From: an uncultured Candidatus Woesearchaeota archaeon
GTDB lineage: Archaea; Nanobdellota; Nanobdellia; Woesearchaeales; B29-G15
DNA length: 54,717 nucleotides
Reading direction: 5' to 3'
Assembly (NCBI GenBank): GCA_903915225.1
Contig: CAIWSB010000008.1
Span: forward strand, 1 to 54,717
The position numbers and the translations under genes are program-made. Shown here piece after piece: positions 21,005 to 29,756 of the stretch. Each line of letters begins with the position of its first letter. The stretch's first letter is position 1. A model generated the notes under the pieces. That model was not told the DNA's origin. It was given only the letters and a program-made list of their open reading frames with translations, and searched no databases.

Positions 21005-21568
21005 TCAGCGCTTTTTTCTCCAGTTCAGTTCAACACTTTTTCCTGCGGAATAGAATACCGGGCCAGAGGCATGGTACAGGGTTTTCATCTCACTGAACTT
21101 AGGGTTGCCATAAGCATCTATCTTAGTGGCCTCGGCATTTACAACCTCCCCAACAACAATTGTATGGCTGCCGCCCACCTCGTAAATTCCGCGGAGCATG
21201 CACTCCAGCACAGCTTTGGCCTTCTTAACCCGTGGCGGCCGGACAATCTTTGAGGGTCCCCATTGTAATCCTGCTTTCTCAAGCTCATTGCCCCACTCCT
21301 CAATTTTTGCAGTCTCAATCATTTCCTTGGCAAAATCCTCAGAGACAATGTTCAGCACAAACTCCTTAGTTGCCTTGATATTCTCAAATGTGTGCCTAAT
21401 CCCATCCTTATTGAAACCCACCCACACCAGTGGCGGGGAAAAACTCATTGAGCCCACAAGCGAGTACGGGGCCCCATTGATTTCGCCCCGCTCATTTACA
21501 GTAGTGATAATTGCAACCGGCCTGGGAGCGAGCACCTTCCAGGCATCCTCCAAAGGAATCTTCTCCAT
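21005..21568 (-). CDS. Flavin reductase-like / flavoredoxin domain protein
   Basis: 'RPVAIITTVNERGEINGAPYSLVGSMSFSPPLVWVGFNKD...DTFENI.ATKEFVLNIV' style motif. Confidence 0.8.
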   Translation of the reverse strand: MEKIPLEDAWKVLAPRPVAIITTVNERGEINGAPYSLVGSMSFSPPLVWVGFNKDGIRHTFENIKATKEFVLNIVSEDFAKEMIETAKIEEWGNELEKAGLQWGPSKIVRPPRVKKAKAVLECMLRGIYEVGGSHTIVVGEVVNAEATKIDAYGNPKFSEMKTLYHASGPVFYSAGKSVELNWRKKR

Positions 21569-21625
21569 AAAGCCAAATACAGTGGGCCAGTATTTAAAAT
21601 TTATTGGACTGTAGATACTTTTGAA

Positions 21626-21768
21626 GGTAGCAACAATAATGGCGGCCGTCGTCGCTTACGCTCCTCCCGGCATCCCCATAGGGGTCGCTCAGAGATTCCT
21701 CGGAATCCCTGGTGTCCATCGGATGCCTCTGGACGTCCCCCTGCCGGGCGGCGCCCTTGTTGCTGCTC
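21626..21768. repeat. Intergenic structured inverted-repeat element, copy 1 (subfamily A, long)
   Basis: Ends GGTAGCAACAATAATGGC ... GCCCTTGTTGCTGCT; inner stems CCCGGCA/TGCCGGG and CCCCATAGGGG. Confidence 0.75.
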
Positions 21769-21865
21769 GCTATTCTAGTTACAATATGAGTAACCTTATC
21801 TCCCATTATAGCATCAGAACCTCCATAATAAGATTTATATATTAGTATTATAGAGGTATAAATAG

Positions 21866-23428
21866 ATGCGATTTTTCGGAAAAAAAAGAGGTGTTGATGA
21901 GCTACTGGGCTCTAGTTTTCACTTAGAGGAGCCTGAGCCAGAAGAGCCCAAGATGCGTGATTCTGAGTACCAGCGGTTAAAGAAATCAATTGATGTTCTC
22001 AAAGACAAATATAATTCGCTGAGCAGGGTTGAGGAGCGCCTGGAACACTTTACCTCGAAACACGCAGATGCAGTTGAGGCCTCACTGAAGAACCAGGCAG
22101 ATATAGAGGAGCTTAAGGTCCGTATAAAGGCAATGACTGAGGCACAGCACGGGACTGCCAATTCAGCCACCCAATCTGTTGACAAGCTTAAGGACATTGT
22201 TATGGGGCTAAATGAGGAGCTTTGCTCTCTCAGGAAAGACTTCTACTCAATGACTAACAAGGACATGTTCAACCAGTTCAAGACCGAGGTTAACGATGAG
22301 GTTACCCGCTTCAAGAGCGAGACAATAAACATTGACAGGCGCCTGGCGGAGTTTAAGAGGGTATCTTCAGAGCAAGCCGCCACCCATTGGAATATTGAAG
22401 CAGACATGGAGCGTGTGAAGGCAATTGAAATGGACCTCAAAAGGGTGTTCAAGATGCTGGACACTCTCGCCGTGGCTGCCAATGACCTCAAGCTGAGCGA
22501 TGTTGAGCTTGACGGAAAGCTGAGAAAAGGTTTTAGCGTGCTCAAAGAGGAGCTCACGCTGGATGAGGAAAATCTCAACAAATTGGTTTTTAAGAACAAG
22601 GAGTTCCTAAAGATCCAGGACCAGCTGGTGGATGTTGACAGGCGTTTCAGGATTTTCGAGAAGGAGCTCAAGAACCTTGGTGATGATGACCTGTCAATGA
22701 GGGATTTCATGCAAAAAGAGTTCAGGATGCTCAGGACTGAGCTTGGCATTGTTCGGAACAAGGTAATTGACACCCTCAAGCAGGATATGGAGATGAAGGC
22801 CAAGGTTGAACGGCTTTTGCCGCCAAAGCTAGACAGGGAAATTTCAGGCTACAGGCAGCAAGTTTTAGATTCAACCAAGGCTATGGGGGCCATCAAGGTA
22901 GACCAGGACTCATTCAAGAAATCCCTAAACGGCTTCACAAAGGACATTGAGATGCTAAGCCGCAGGTTTGCAGAAATCAACATTTTAATGCAGGGCTATG
23001 TAAAGGGCGAGGAGTTTAAGGCGGGGATGGATATAATGGGGCTGAAGCTGGGCCAGGTTAGCGATTATGCTGGCTCAATAAGGGAGCTCTCTAACCAGGT
23101 TGATGCGCTGAAGCGCCAAGTGGACTCGACTTTCCAAAGATATGATGCCCTCAATAAGCACCTCGTGGATAGGATGATTGACACCAAATCCAGTGGCAGT
23201 GATTTATCCAGGATTAGCGAGGAGCTTAGGCAGCTTGAGGAGGCAAAGAATAAACTCGACGCCTTGTCAGGCTCAGCAACAAGGATAGATGACCCTCTGC
23301 AAAACCATGTCTTCTCCTGGATTGAGGAGCAGCTCAACAAAGGCTCGTCCCCTCGGCAGGTCAAGCAGACGCTTGTATCTCGGAAACTGGATCCGGGGCT
23401 TGTGGATAAGTTTTTCGCTTCTCAGTAA
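21866..23428 (+). CDS. Long coiled-coil protein, unknown function
   Basis: 520-aa heptad-rich ORF with a small C-terminal helical module (WIEEQLNKGSSPRQVKQTLVSRKLD). Confidence 0.75.
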   Translation: MRFFGKKRGVDELLGSSFHLEEPEPEEPKMRDSEYQRLKKSIDVLKDKYNSLSRVEERLEHFTSKHADAVEASLKNQADIEELKVRIKAMTEAQHGTANSATQSVDKLKDIVMGLNEELCSLRKDFYSMTNKDMFNQFKTEVNDEVTRFKSETINIDRRLAEFKRVSSEQAATHWNIEADMERVKAIEMDLKRVFKMLDTLAVAANDLKLSDVELDGKLRKGFSVLKEELTLDEENLNKLVFKNKEFLKIQDQLVDVDRRFRIFEKELKNLGDDDLSMRDFMQKEFRMLRTELGIVRNKVIDTLKQDMEMKAKVERLLPPKLDREISGYRQQVLDSTKAMGAIKVDQDSFKKSLNGFTKDIEMLSRRFAEINILMQGYVKGEEFKAGMDIMGLKLGQVSDYAGSIRELSNQVDALKRQVDSTFQRYDALNKHLVDRMIDTKSSGSDLSRISEELRQLEEAKNKLDALSGSATRIDDPLQNHVFSWIEEQLNKGSSPRQVKQTLVSRKLDPGLVDKFFASQ

Positions 23429-23460
23429 AGTTTAAAAATCAGCCAGTGCCTCCAGATTGC

Positions 23461-24345
23461 ATGAAAAAAGGGCTAGGGTGGCTGCTCTCGACAGCGGTAA
23501 TTTCGGGAATTTCAATCTTCATCAACAAGTTTGCGGTTTCTTCAGTTTCTCCCGTGGCTTTGACTTTCATGAAGAATGCAGCTGTTGCCATAATGTTCCT
23601 GGCATTGATTATTGGCCTGGGCGCATTTAACAGGCTAAGAGTGCTCAGCAGAGACACCTGGGCAAAGCTGGCCCTTATTGGATTAATAGGGGGTGGCATT
23701 CCTTTCATTCTCTTCTTCAAGGGGCTTGCACTCACAAGTGCCGCCAGCGCATCATTCATACAAAAGAGCCTCTTTGTTTTTGTGATTGCACTCAGCGCTT
23801 TATTCCTCAAGGAGATGCCTTCTAGAAGAATAATGCTGGCAGGCTCAGCACTGCTGGCCGGCAACTGGCTTCTCTTGAATATTAAGAAAGTGCCCCTTAA
23901 TTTTGGGGACATGCTAATTTTAATTGCAGCCCTGCTATGGGCAGGCGAGTTTATACTTTCCAAAAAGCTCCTTGAGAACATCAAACCAGTTGAGCTCGCA
24001 TTTGGCAGGATGTTCTTCGGCAGCATTGTAATACTTGCTTATGCAATTGCATTTGAGGGTGGAATTCCATTAGCAGCATTCTCAGTGTCAAGCCTCACTT
24101 GGGTTGCAATAACCGGGGCATTCCTATTTGCCTATGTGGGCACCTGGTACACCGGCCTTGCGAAAGTAACTCCTGCTGTTGCATCAATAGTCCTGATGCT
24201 TGGTTCGCCAATAACAACCCTGCTCTCAGCATTCTCAGGAAGTCCAGTGACGGTGCTCCAATGGCTCGGTTTTGGATTGATAGTTGCAGGAGTGGCTGTT
24301 GTTGTGTCTAGATTTTCTCTATTGCGAACCCCAAATGCACTGTAA
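23461..24345 (+). CDS. EamA/DMT-family transporter
   Basis: About 10 hydrophobic segments, two EamA-like halves; start set to ATG 23461 (MKKGLGWLLS). Confidence 0.82.
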   Translation: MKKGLGWLLSTAVISGISIFINKFAVSSVSPVALTFMKNAAVAIMFLALIIGLGAFNRLRVLSRDTWAKLALIGLIGGGIPFILFFKGLALTSAASASFIQKSLFVFVIALSALFLKEMPSRRIMLAGSALLAGNWLLLNIKKVPLNFGDMLILIAALLWAGEFILSKKLLENIKPVELAFGRMFFGSIVILAYAIAFEGGIPLAAFSVSSLTWVAITGAFLFAYVGTWYTGLAKVTPAVASIVLMLGSPITTLLSAFSGSPVTVLQWLGFGLIVAGVAVVVSRFSLLRTPNAL

Positions 24346-24772
24346 CAGTGTCACCAGGCTTTGCATCCTTTAGAAGCAATCCCACGACTGGCTTGGTCTG
24401 GCCGTCAAATTCGACAGTCAGGGCATTTCCTTTCCTGGAAATCACCTTGGCCTTGTGGACCTTGCACATCCTTTTGAAATATCCAGGTGCACGGGCATAT
24501 TCCCCCTCGCCCTCATCAATAAAGTGATTATGATGGCTGATGAAGTACTCTCGTACAGATTCTGGAGTCCAGTAATCCTTGCCAAACACTGCCTTGAGAC
24601 GCCTTATGGCAGCAGTGAACATCCTCTCGAGTGTTTCCCTTTCAACACTGCCCCCAGATATTGCAGCACCCTTTAATTTCTCATACTCCTCTTTGCTAAT
24701 CTGCCCCTTGTCCAGCAGCACCTGCGCGCAGGGGAAAGAATACTTCAAAAACACTGACTCAGCATTTTCCAT
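24308..24772 (-). CDS. Hydrogenase-associated protein with a helical N-terminal domain and an internal HypC-like domain
   Basis: Start moved to MENAESVF (24772). C-terminus 'RMCKVHKAKVISRKGNALTVEFDGQTKPVVGLLLKDAKPGDTVTVHLGFAIEKI' resembles HypC; sits directly after hypC. Confidence 0.75.
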   Translation of the reverse strand: MENAESVFLKYSFPCAQVLLDKGQISKEEYEKLKGAAISGGSVERETLERMFTAAIRRLKAVFGKDYWTPESVREYFISHHNHFIDEGEGEYARAPGYFKRMCKVHKAKVISRKGNALTVEFDGQTKPVVGLLLKDAKPGDTVTVHLGFAIEKI

Positions 24773-24968
24773 TTTTAAACAGCTCAATGCTCTCTTTCGC
24801 CTCCTTTTCTGGCACCTTCTCCACCACAAATCCGGCATTAACCACAACATACTCCCCAGGCTTGCAGGGCATCAGCGAGCAGTCCGCCTCCTTTTTCTGC
24901 CCCAGGAATTCCACCATTGCCTTGCCTTTGCTGACACTCAGCACTTTTCCAGGGATAGCCATGCACAT
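24759..24968 (-). CDS. hypC: Hydrogenase assembly chaperone HypC
   Basis: MCMAIPGKVLSVSKGKAMVEFLGQKKEADCSLMPCKPGEYVVVNAGFVVEKV. Confidence 0.92.
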   Translation of the reverse strand: MCMAIPGKVLSVSKGKAMVEFLGQKKEADCSLMPCKPGEYVVVNAGFVVEKVPEKEAKESIELFKNGKC

Positions 24969-24969
24969 C

Positions 24970-25290
24970 CTACTCTACCTCCACCTTGATGAGCTTAATA
25001 TACTGCCCCTCAAGAATATCGGGGACTTTTCCGCATTTCGGGCACTTAAAGAAAGTATGGTCGTGCGTATGCATAATTATTTTTGGCTCACCCTCATAGC
25101 CGCATGTGCATTTCACCTTGGCTTTTTTTGATTTGTAGGTTACCTTCCACTCAACCATCTCATTGAGGGTCGGCTTCAAATCCTCCATCGGCAGGTGGGC
25201 AAGCTCCCCAACCTCAACTGTTATGGCTTTCACATTCCCATGCTGCTTGGCATCCTCAATTATCTGCCCCGCTACTAAGGTTTCATGCAT
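24970..25290 (-). CDS. hypA: Hydrogenase nickel insertion protein HypA
   Basis: Start moved to MHETLVAGQIIEDA (25290); zinc motif CTCGYEG...FFKCPKCGKVPDILEGQYIKLI. Confidence 0.92.
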   Translation of the reverse strand: MHETLVAGQIIEDAKQHGNVKAITVEVGELAHLPMEDLKPTLNEMVEWKVTYKSKKAKVKCTCGYEGEPKIIMHTHDHTFFKCPKCGKVPDILEGQYIKLIKVEVE

Positions 25291-25354
25291 CCTAGTTTGG
25301 CAGCTCCGCCAAAATATAAAGCTTTGCAATCGATACATCAAGAGTTAAATATTC

Positions 25355-25459
25355 GGGCAGCAATGGCACCGATGAGCCGGGGGCTGCCCCCTACGGGGTG
25401 GCGAATAGGGCAAAATCGCATAAGCGATTTTGACCGTAGGTTGCCATTTGTTGCTGCCT
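25355..25459. repeat. Intergenic structured inverted-repeat element, copy 2 (subfamily B, opposite orientation to copy 3)
   Basis: Reverse complement AAGGCAGCAACAAATGGCAACCTACGGTCAAAATCGCTTATGCGATTTTGCCCTATTCGCCACCCCGTAGGGGGCAGCCCCCGGCTCATCGGTGCCATTGCTGCCC aligns along its length to 38774-38880. Confidence 0.85.
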
Positions 25460-25494
25460 TCGTAGATTAGGATTAGTAACCAAAAATAATTCCA

Positions 25495-26541
25495 TTATTT
25501 AGCTTCAGTTACAAACAGCTCAAGAATCCTGTAGAATTTTTTAAGAGACGGAATCACAAGGTATTCATCCTTGCTGTGCGCTCCGGCCCCTTCGGGGTTG
25601 AAGATTGCGCCCGGAATGCCCCTCTCGGCAAAATACCTTGCATCAGAAGCCCCGTGCTCGAATCCCGGAGTAGCATTCTTCCCAAGAACTGCCCCCATTG
25701 CCCTGCTCAGCCGTTTAACCTCGGGATGATTTTGGCTGGTGGATAATGGTGGGCTTCTCTGGGAGATTTTATACTCTGCAATCTTTCCAATTGATGCCAG
25801 CAAACCCTCTGGGTCTTTTGTGTAGCGAACATCTATCAGTGCACTCGCCCTATCTGGAATTTGGTTTGTTGCATGTCCACCTTTAATCTTGCCAATGCTA
25901 ATAGTGTTTGACCATGCATTCCGATTATTGAAAAGTTTGCCAATCCGCCTGAGTTTTTCCATTAAAATCTCAATGGCATTCTCGCCTGTCCACGGCGTGC
26001 TGCCATGCCCTGCCTTGCCCCGGGCAATTATCTCCAGCCATAGCACACCCTTTTCCCGGGTTATAAGCCTGAAGTTGGTTCCGCCATCGGGTGCGATAAA
26101 GAACCCGCAGCTGAAGCCCTTCTCAAGCAGGAACTTTGCCCCATTTGCCCCACCTTGCTCCTCATCAGAGGTGAGCATTAGCGCCATTGATGGCTTGAGC
26201 TTTGCGAGCCTCTTCACCAAGACAACCATTGCAGCCACCTGGGATTTCATGTCAATTGCTCCCCTGCCGTAGAGCCTGTTCCCTATTACCTTTGGGGTGA
26301 ACTGGTTTTGGTTGCCAGGAACAACGTCCACATGCCCCATCAGCATGAATTTGAATTCCTTTCCACCATCTGGGCTCACAACCATGCTCGGGAAGTGGTT
26401 TGATTCATAGTGCCTAATAACCCATCTTGTCGGTTTTAGATAGCCTTCTATTTGTTTGAGTGCAACCTTGCATTCTCCCGGGCCAGTTGTCTTGAGGCTT
26501 ATCAGCCCCATCGCCTGCTGTAGAATCTCATCCATTGGCAA
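25495..26541 (-). CDS. M20-family metallopeptidase / deacylase (ArgE/DapE-like)
   Basis: 'FMLMGHVDVVPG', 'LYGRGAIDMKSQVAAM', 'LTSDEEQGGANGAKFLLE', 'FEHGASDARYFAERGIPGAIFNPEG'. Confidence 0.88.
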   Translation of the reverse strand: MPMDEILQQAMGLISLKTTGPGECKVALKQIEGYLKPTRWVIRHYESNHFPSMVVSPDGGKEFKFMLMGHVDVVPGNQNQFTPKVIGNRLYGRGAIDMKSQVAAMVVLVKRLAKLKPSMALMLTSDEEQGGANGAKFLLEKGFSCGFFIAPDGGTNFRLITREKGVLWLEIIARGKAGHGSTPWTGENAIEILMEKLRRIGKLFNNRNAWSNTISIGKIKGGHATNQIPDRASALIDVRYTKDPEGLLASIGKIAEYKISQRSPPLSTSQNHPEVKRLSRAMGAVLGKNATPGFEHGASDARYFAERGIPGAIFNPEGAGAHSKDEYLVIPSLKKFYRILELFVTEAK

Positions 26542-26567
26542 ATCCTAGAACTCGAGGTTTATATATT

Positions 26568-27614
26568 TTAGGAAGAAGTGTAATGCCTGTGCCCACCCGG
26601 TTGGATAATCCCCCCCTCTAGACTGGGGACTTTAATAGGGAGATTTCCACTGGGCAAATTTGGGAGGTAAACAAATTCCATCTCCTTTGGGTGGATTAAA
26701 ATCTCTGCGGTTTTAACATCTTTGATTACCTCTCCGTCAATCTGCATTGGCATTGGCTTATCCAGTTGCAGCAGGAACTGTTTCCCCTGGGCAAAATTGC
26801 ATTGTTTCACCTTAACGTGATTTCCACTGTAGATCTTTGGGAAAATCAGGATGAGCTTGAGCCGGGACATGTAATTCACTGCAAACATATCAATTATGCC
26901 GTCATCATTCAGGGCCCAGGGCACCGCCCTCATCCCAGCCCCCGCATATGGTCCGTTGCAAAACATAAGTGAAAGGATATCTCCCTTGAAAGCTTCAGTT
27001 CCGCTGCTGGTAACCCTTGCTGAAGCCACCTTATAATCCTTGAACAGCACCTTGAAAGTAGCTAGGTAATAGGCAACCTTGCCCCCAAGTTTTTTCTTCA
27101 TTTCAGGCGTTGCTTTCCTGGAGATGGACGAGTTCAGACCAAAACCTATCATGTTGGTGCCATAGTAGCGAGTCAACTCACCGTCCAGTGAGGCTGATAA
27201 GATATCAACCTTCTTAGTGAGCCCGCCGCTTTCTAAATGGCCTTTAAAAGCAGCAATTGCATCATCATTTGAGTAGATATTGAGTGACCTTAGGAAGTCA
27301 TTCCCTGAGCCGAATGGGAAGAAAACAGCAATCTGGCCTTCGTGGCCTTGCTCCATCATTGTTTGACAGGTGAAATGGGCTGCACTCTCGCCACCAAGCA
27401 GTATAATATATTTCTTGTCTTTACCATACTCCCTAACAGCATCATAGGGTAATAAATCACTCTCAAATTTGTGCTCAATGCCTTGCTTTTGAAGGAGGTC
27501 TTCTAGAGGCTGCCGCACATGGCGGAGATTCTCCTTGGTGTGCTTTGGCCCAGAGAGCGGACAGTAGACGATAAGTGCAGATTTTGGATTAATCTTTCCC
27601 CCCTCCATCCTCAC
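26568..27614 (-). CDS. Diacylglycerol/lipid kinase-like protein with degenerate GGDGT motif
   Basis: DAGK-like layout 'YIILLGGESAAHFTCQTMM....VFFPFGSGNDFLRSL...FNGPYAGAGMRAVPWALNDDGIIDMFAV...QIDGEVI'. Confidence 0.75.
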   Translation of the reverse strand: MRMEGGKINPKSALIVYCPLSGPKHTKENLRHVRQPLEDLLQKQGIEHKFESDLLPYDAVREYGKDKKYIILLGGESAAHFTCQTMMEQGHEGQIAVFFPFGSGNDFLRSLNIYSNDDAIAAFKGHLESGGLTKKVDILSASLDGELTRYYGTNMIGFGLNSSISRKATPEMKKKLGGKVAYYLATFKVLFKDYKVASARVTSSGTEAFKGDILSLMFCNGPYAGAGMRAVPWALNDDGIIDMFAVNYMSRLKLILIFPKIYSGNHVKVKQCNFAQGKQFLLQLDKPMPMQIDGEVIKDVKTAEILIHPKEMEFVYLPNLPSGNLPIKVPSLEGGIIQPGGHRHYTSS

Positions 27615-27697
27615 TACTTTAGAGGTGTGATTTATAAATTTATCGAATCTCCTTTAAAAACAAAACTTTTTATTGAATTGCACATTATCTCAAAACT

Positions 27698-27979
27698 ATG
27701 AAAGAGGAATATGTCCATGTCTGCCCCAAGTGCGGCAGTATAAACGTCAAGAGCATTTTCCTGATGAGCCCTGCAGAGATGGCAAGGCCAGGGGCAAAGA
27801 AACTCAAAGAAAGATTCCCGGTTCATCCAGTGGGCTCGGTAGTCATTGGTTGGCAGCCCAAGAACCCCGAGGTTTACATCTGCCTTGACTGCGATTACAA
27901 CGGCATCTGCCCCGAGGTTGAGGCTTCTAAGATTAAGGATTTCAAGAAGAACCTGAAGCATGGACATAAAATTATATAA
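27698..27979 (+). CDS. Small zinc-ribbon protein
   Basis: VCPKCGSIN...ICLDCDYNGICPEV. Confidence 0.7.
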   Translation: MKEEYVHVCPKCGSINVKSIFLMSPAEMARPGAKKLKERFPVHPVGSVVIGWQPKNPEVYICLDCDYNGICPEVEASKIKDFKKNLKHGHKII

Positions 27980-28002
27980 ACCAAATTCTTTTTGAGGAAT
28001 TT

Positions 28003-29088
28003 ATGCCCAAAAAAAGGATTCTCTTCTTGTACAACGGCGGCACAATCGGCCAGAAGCATGTTGTCAAAGAGGGCCAGCTGATTCTTGTCCCCCCTAAAGA
28101 CGGAAGGGAATTCCAGCAGGTTGTTGAACCAATAATTAACAAGTTCTCTAAGAAGATGGACGTGAAGTTTGAGCTGGTTACAACCAAGGACAGTTCCAAC
28201 ATGAGCCCCAATGACTGGGAGAAGCTCATTTTCAGGATAAAAAGGGCGCAGGAGATTGAAAAGTTTGATGGGGTTGCAATAGCCCACGGCACAGACACGC
28301 TGGAGTTCACATCAACAGCCCTGGCACTGGCACTCCACGGTCCGAAAAAGACAGGGCTTAGAATCCCAATCTGCCTGACCGGGGCGCAGACCCCCATCTA
28401 TCAGGAGGGTGGAGACGGCAAATTCAACCTTGAGAACCTCTTCCTCACAATTGACGAGGCGATTCAAAAGGGAGTTGCCGATGTGATGGTCAACTTCTGG
28501 AACAGGGTGCTCCTCGGATGCAGGACCATAAAAGTGAGCGAAAAGGATTTCGATGCAATGCACTCCCCGACGTATCCCGATGTGGGCACAATTGATGCCA
28601 ACGGCGTCCAAATTGACAGAAAACTGGTTCGCTTAAGGGAAAACGCCCAACAAAAGCTCACAATTGCCCCAAAATTTGGGGCGGGGGTTGTGAGCATCGT
28701 AACCACGCCTGGCACAGCACCCGACATGATTCTTGGATTTATCACCAGCGGTCGTGTTTCAGCTGTGATTTTCCGCTCTCTGGGTGAGGGCAATGTATGC
28801 TCAGAGGGGGAATTTAGCCTAATCCCCGTGATTAAGCATGCCACTAGGGAGCATGCAATCCCCATTTTTATAACCACCAAGCATACGGGCGGATATGCCT
28901 CCTCGAGCCATTATGACACCGGCTTTAAAGCAATCCGTGCAGGGGCAATCTCCTGCCTGGATCATACAGATGCTGCCGTGGATGTGAAGGTTAAGTGGCT
29001 CATTGGGAACAGGCTCTGCAGGGATATTGAGGCATTCAGGAAGGCCATGAGAACAAGCTTTGCCGGGGAAGTCACTGAGCCGAAATAG
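28003..29088 (+). CDS. L-asparaginase-family protein
   Basis: 'ILFLYNGGTIGQ' and 'GVAIAHGTDTLEFTSTALAL', 'PICLTGAQTP'. Confidence 0.88.
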   Translation: MPKKRILFLYNGGTIGQKHVVKEGQLILVPPKDGREFQQVVEPIINKFSKKMDVKFELVTTKDSSNMSPNDWEKLIFRIKRAQEIEKFDGVAIAHGTDTLEFTSTALALALHGPKKTGLRIPICLTGAQTPIYQEGGDGKFNLENLFLTIDEAIQKGVADVMVNFWNRVLLGCRTIKVSEKDFDAMHSPTYPDVGTIDANGVQIDRKLVRLRENAQQKLTIAPKFGAGVVSIVTTPGTAPDMILGFITSGRVSAVIFRSLGEGNVCSEGEFSLIPVIKHATREHAIPIFITTKHTGGYASSSHYDTGFKAIRAGAISCLDHTDAAVDVKVKWLIGNRLCRDIEAFRKAMRTSFAGEVTEPK

Positions 29089-29121
29089 GTTTATATACTA
29101 ACCCTCACTTTATCTCACCCC

Positions 29122-29289
29122 ATGGACGAGAGGTGGGTTAAAGGGCTTTCTGGATTCATTATCGCCGTAATATCTGTAAACCTAATCCTCTGGGCCTCTG
29201 GGCTGCTTAAGACATTAACTTTCTGGATTATTATTGCTGCTGCAGCCCTCTTTGCCTTTGCAGTTCTGCCAAGGCTAAGGAAGAGTTAA
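29122..29289 (+). CDS. Small two-TM membrane protein (55 aa)
   Basis: MDERWVKGLSGFIIAVISVNLILWASGLLKTLTFWIIIAAAALFAFAVLPRLRKS; below the ORF-track length cut-off. Confidence 0.5.
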   Translation: MDERWVKGLSGFIIAVISVNLILWASGLLKTLTFWIIIAAAALFAFAVLPRLRKS

Positions 29290-29339
29290 GGACAGAATTT
29301 CTCCAACATTTTATAAACTCGGGGCTCCTTTAGTGATAT

Positions 29340-29501
29340 ATGAAGAACAAAACTTGGTTGCTGGGTTTTCTTGGGATAATAGGGATTAGGGGAATTATTG
29401 GCCTAATCAACGGAGATTACCTGGAAGCTGTTTGGATAGTCTGGCTTTTGTGGTTCCTTTACTTTATCCCAAAGAATGTCATGAAGAAGATAATAAAATA
29501 A
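29340..29501 (+). CDS. Small membrane protein (53 aa)
   Basis: MKNKTWLLGFLGIIGIRGIIGLINGDYLEAVWIVWLLWFLYFIPKNVMKKIIK; below the ORF-track length cut-off. Confidence 0.5.
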   Translation: MKNKTWLLGFLGIIGIRGIIGLINGDYLEAVWIVWLLWFLYFIPKNVMKKIIK

Positions 29502-29579
29502 ATAAAAGTCTCTTTCTTTTTTTCAATTATATTATGCCATAATTGTTAGTTTTACACCCATATTGCCCATTCGAGTAAT

Positions 29580-29693
29580 GTAACATGTGTCATATGTTAC
29601 GTGACACATGGCATGTTACGCGCGTAACATGCCTTCATCGTCTATAAAATCCTCCAACATATTACGCGTGTAACATGTTACGTGTAACATGTT
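29580..29693. promoter_or_regulatory. Cluster of GTAACA/TGTTAC palindromic sites, including a perfect 24-bp palindrome at 29610-29633
   Basis: GGCATGTTACGCGCGTAACATGCC is its own reverse complement; ATGTGTCA...TGACACAT and tandem CGTGTAACATGTT copies flank it. Confidence 0.6.
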
Positions 29694-29756
29694 TTGAGCC
29701 TCTTTTGGGCTAAAAATCGGCTCCAATTCCATAAAAATTTCCCAGAAAGAAAGAGA

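Noticed and set aside
21594-21806. ORFs overlapping the structured repeats (21594-21806 -, 51201-51764 -, 51517-51738 -)
   Set aside because: They run through the inverted-repeat elements and share low-complexity translations (DGRHYCC..., RRPPLLLLP) only because the repeat is shared.
29610-29633. Calling the palindrome a true ParB parS site
   Set aside because: Only 12 of 16 positions match and no ParB/ParA gene is visible in the window; retained only as a hypothesis.
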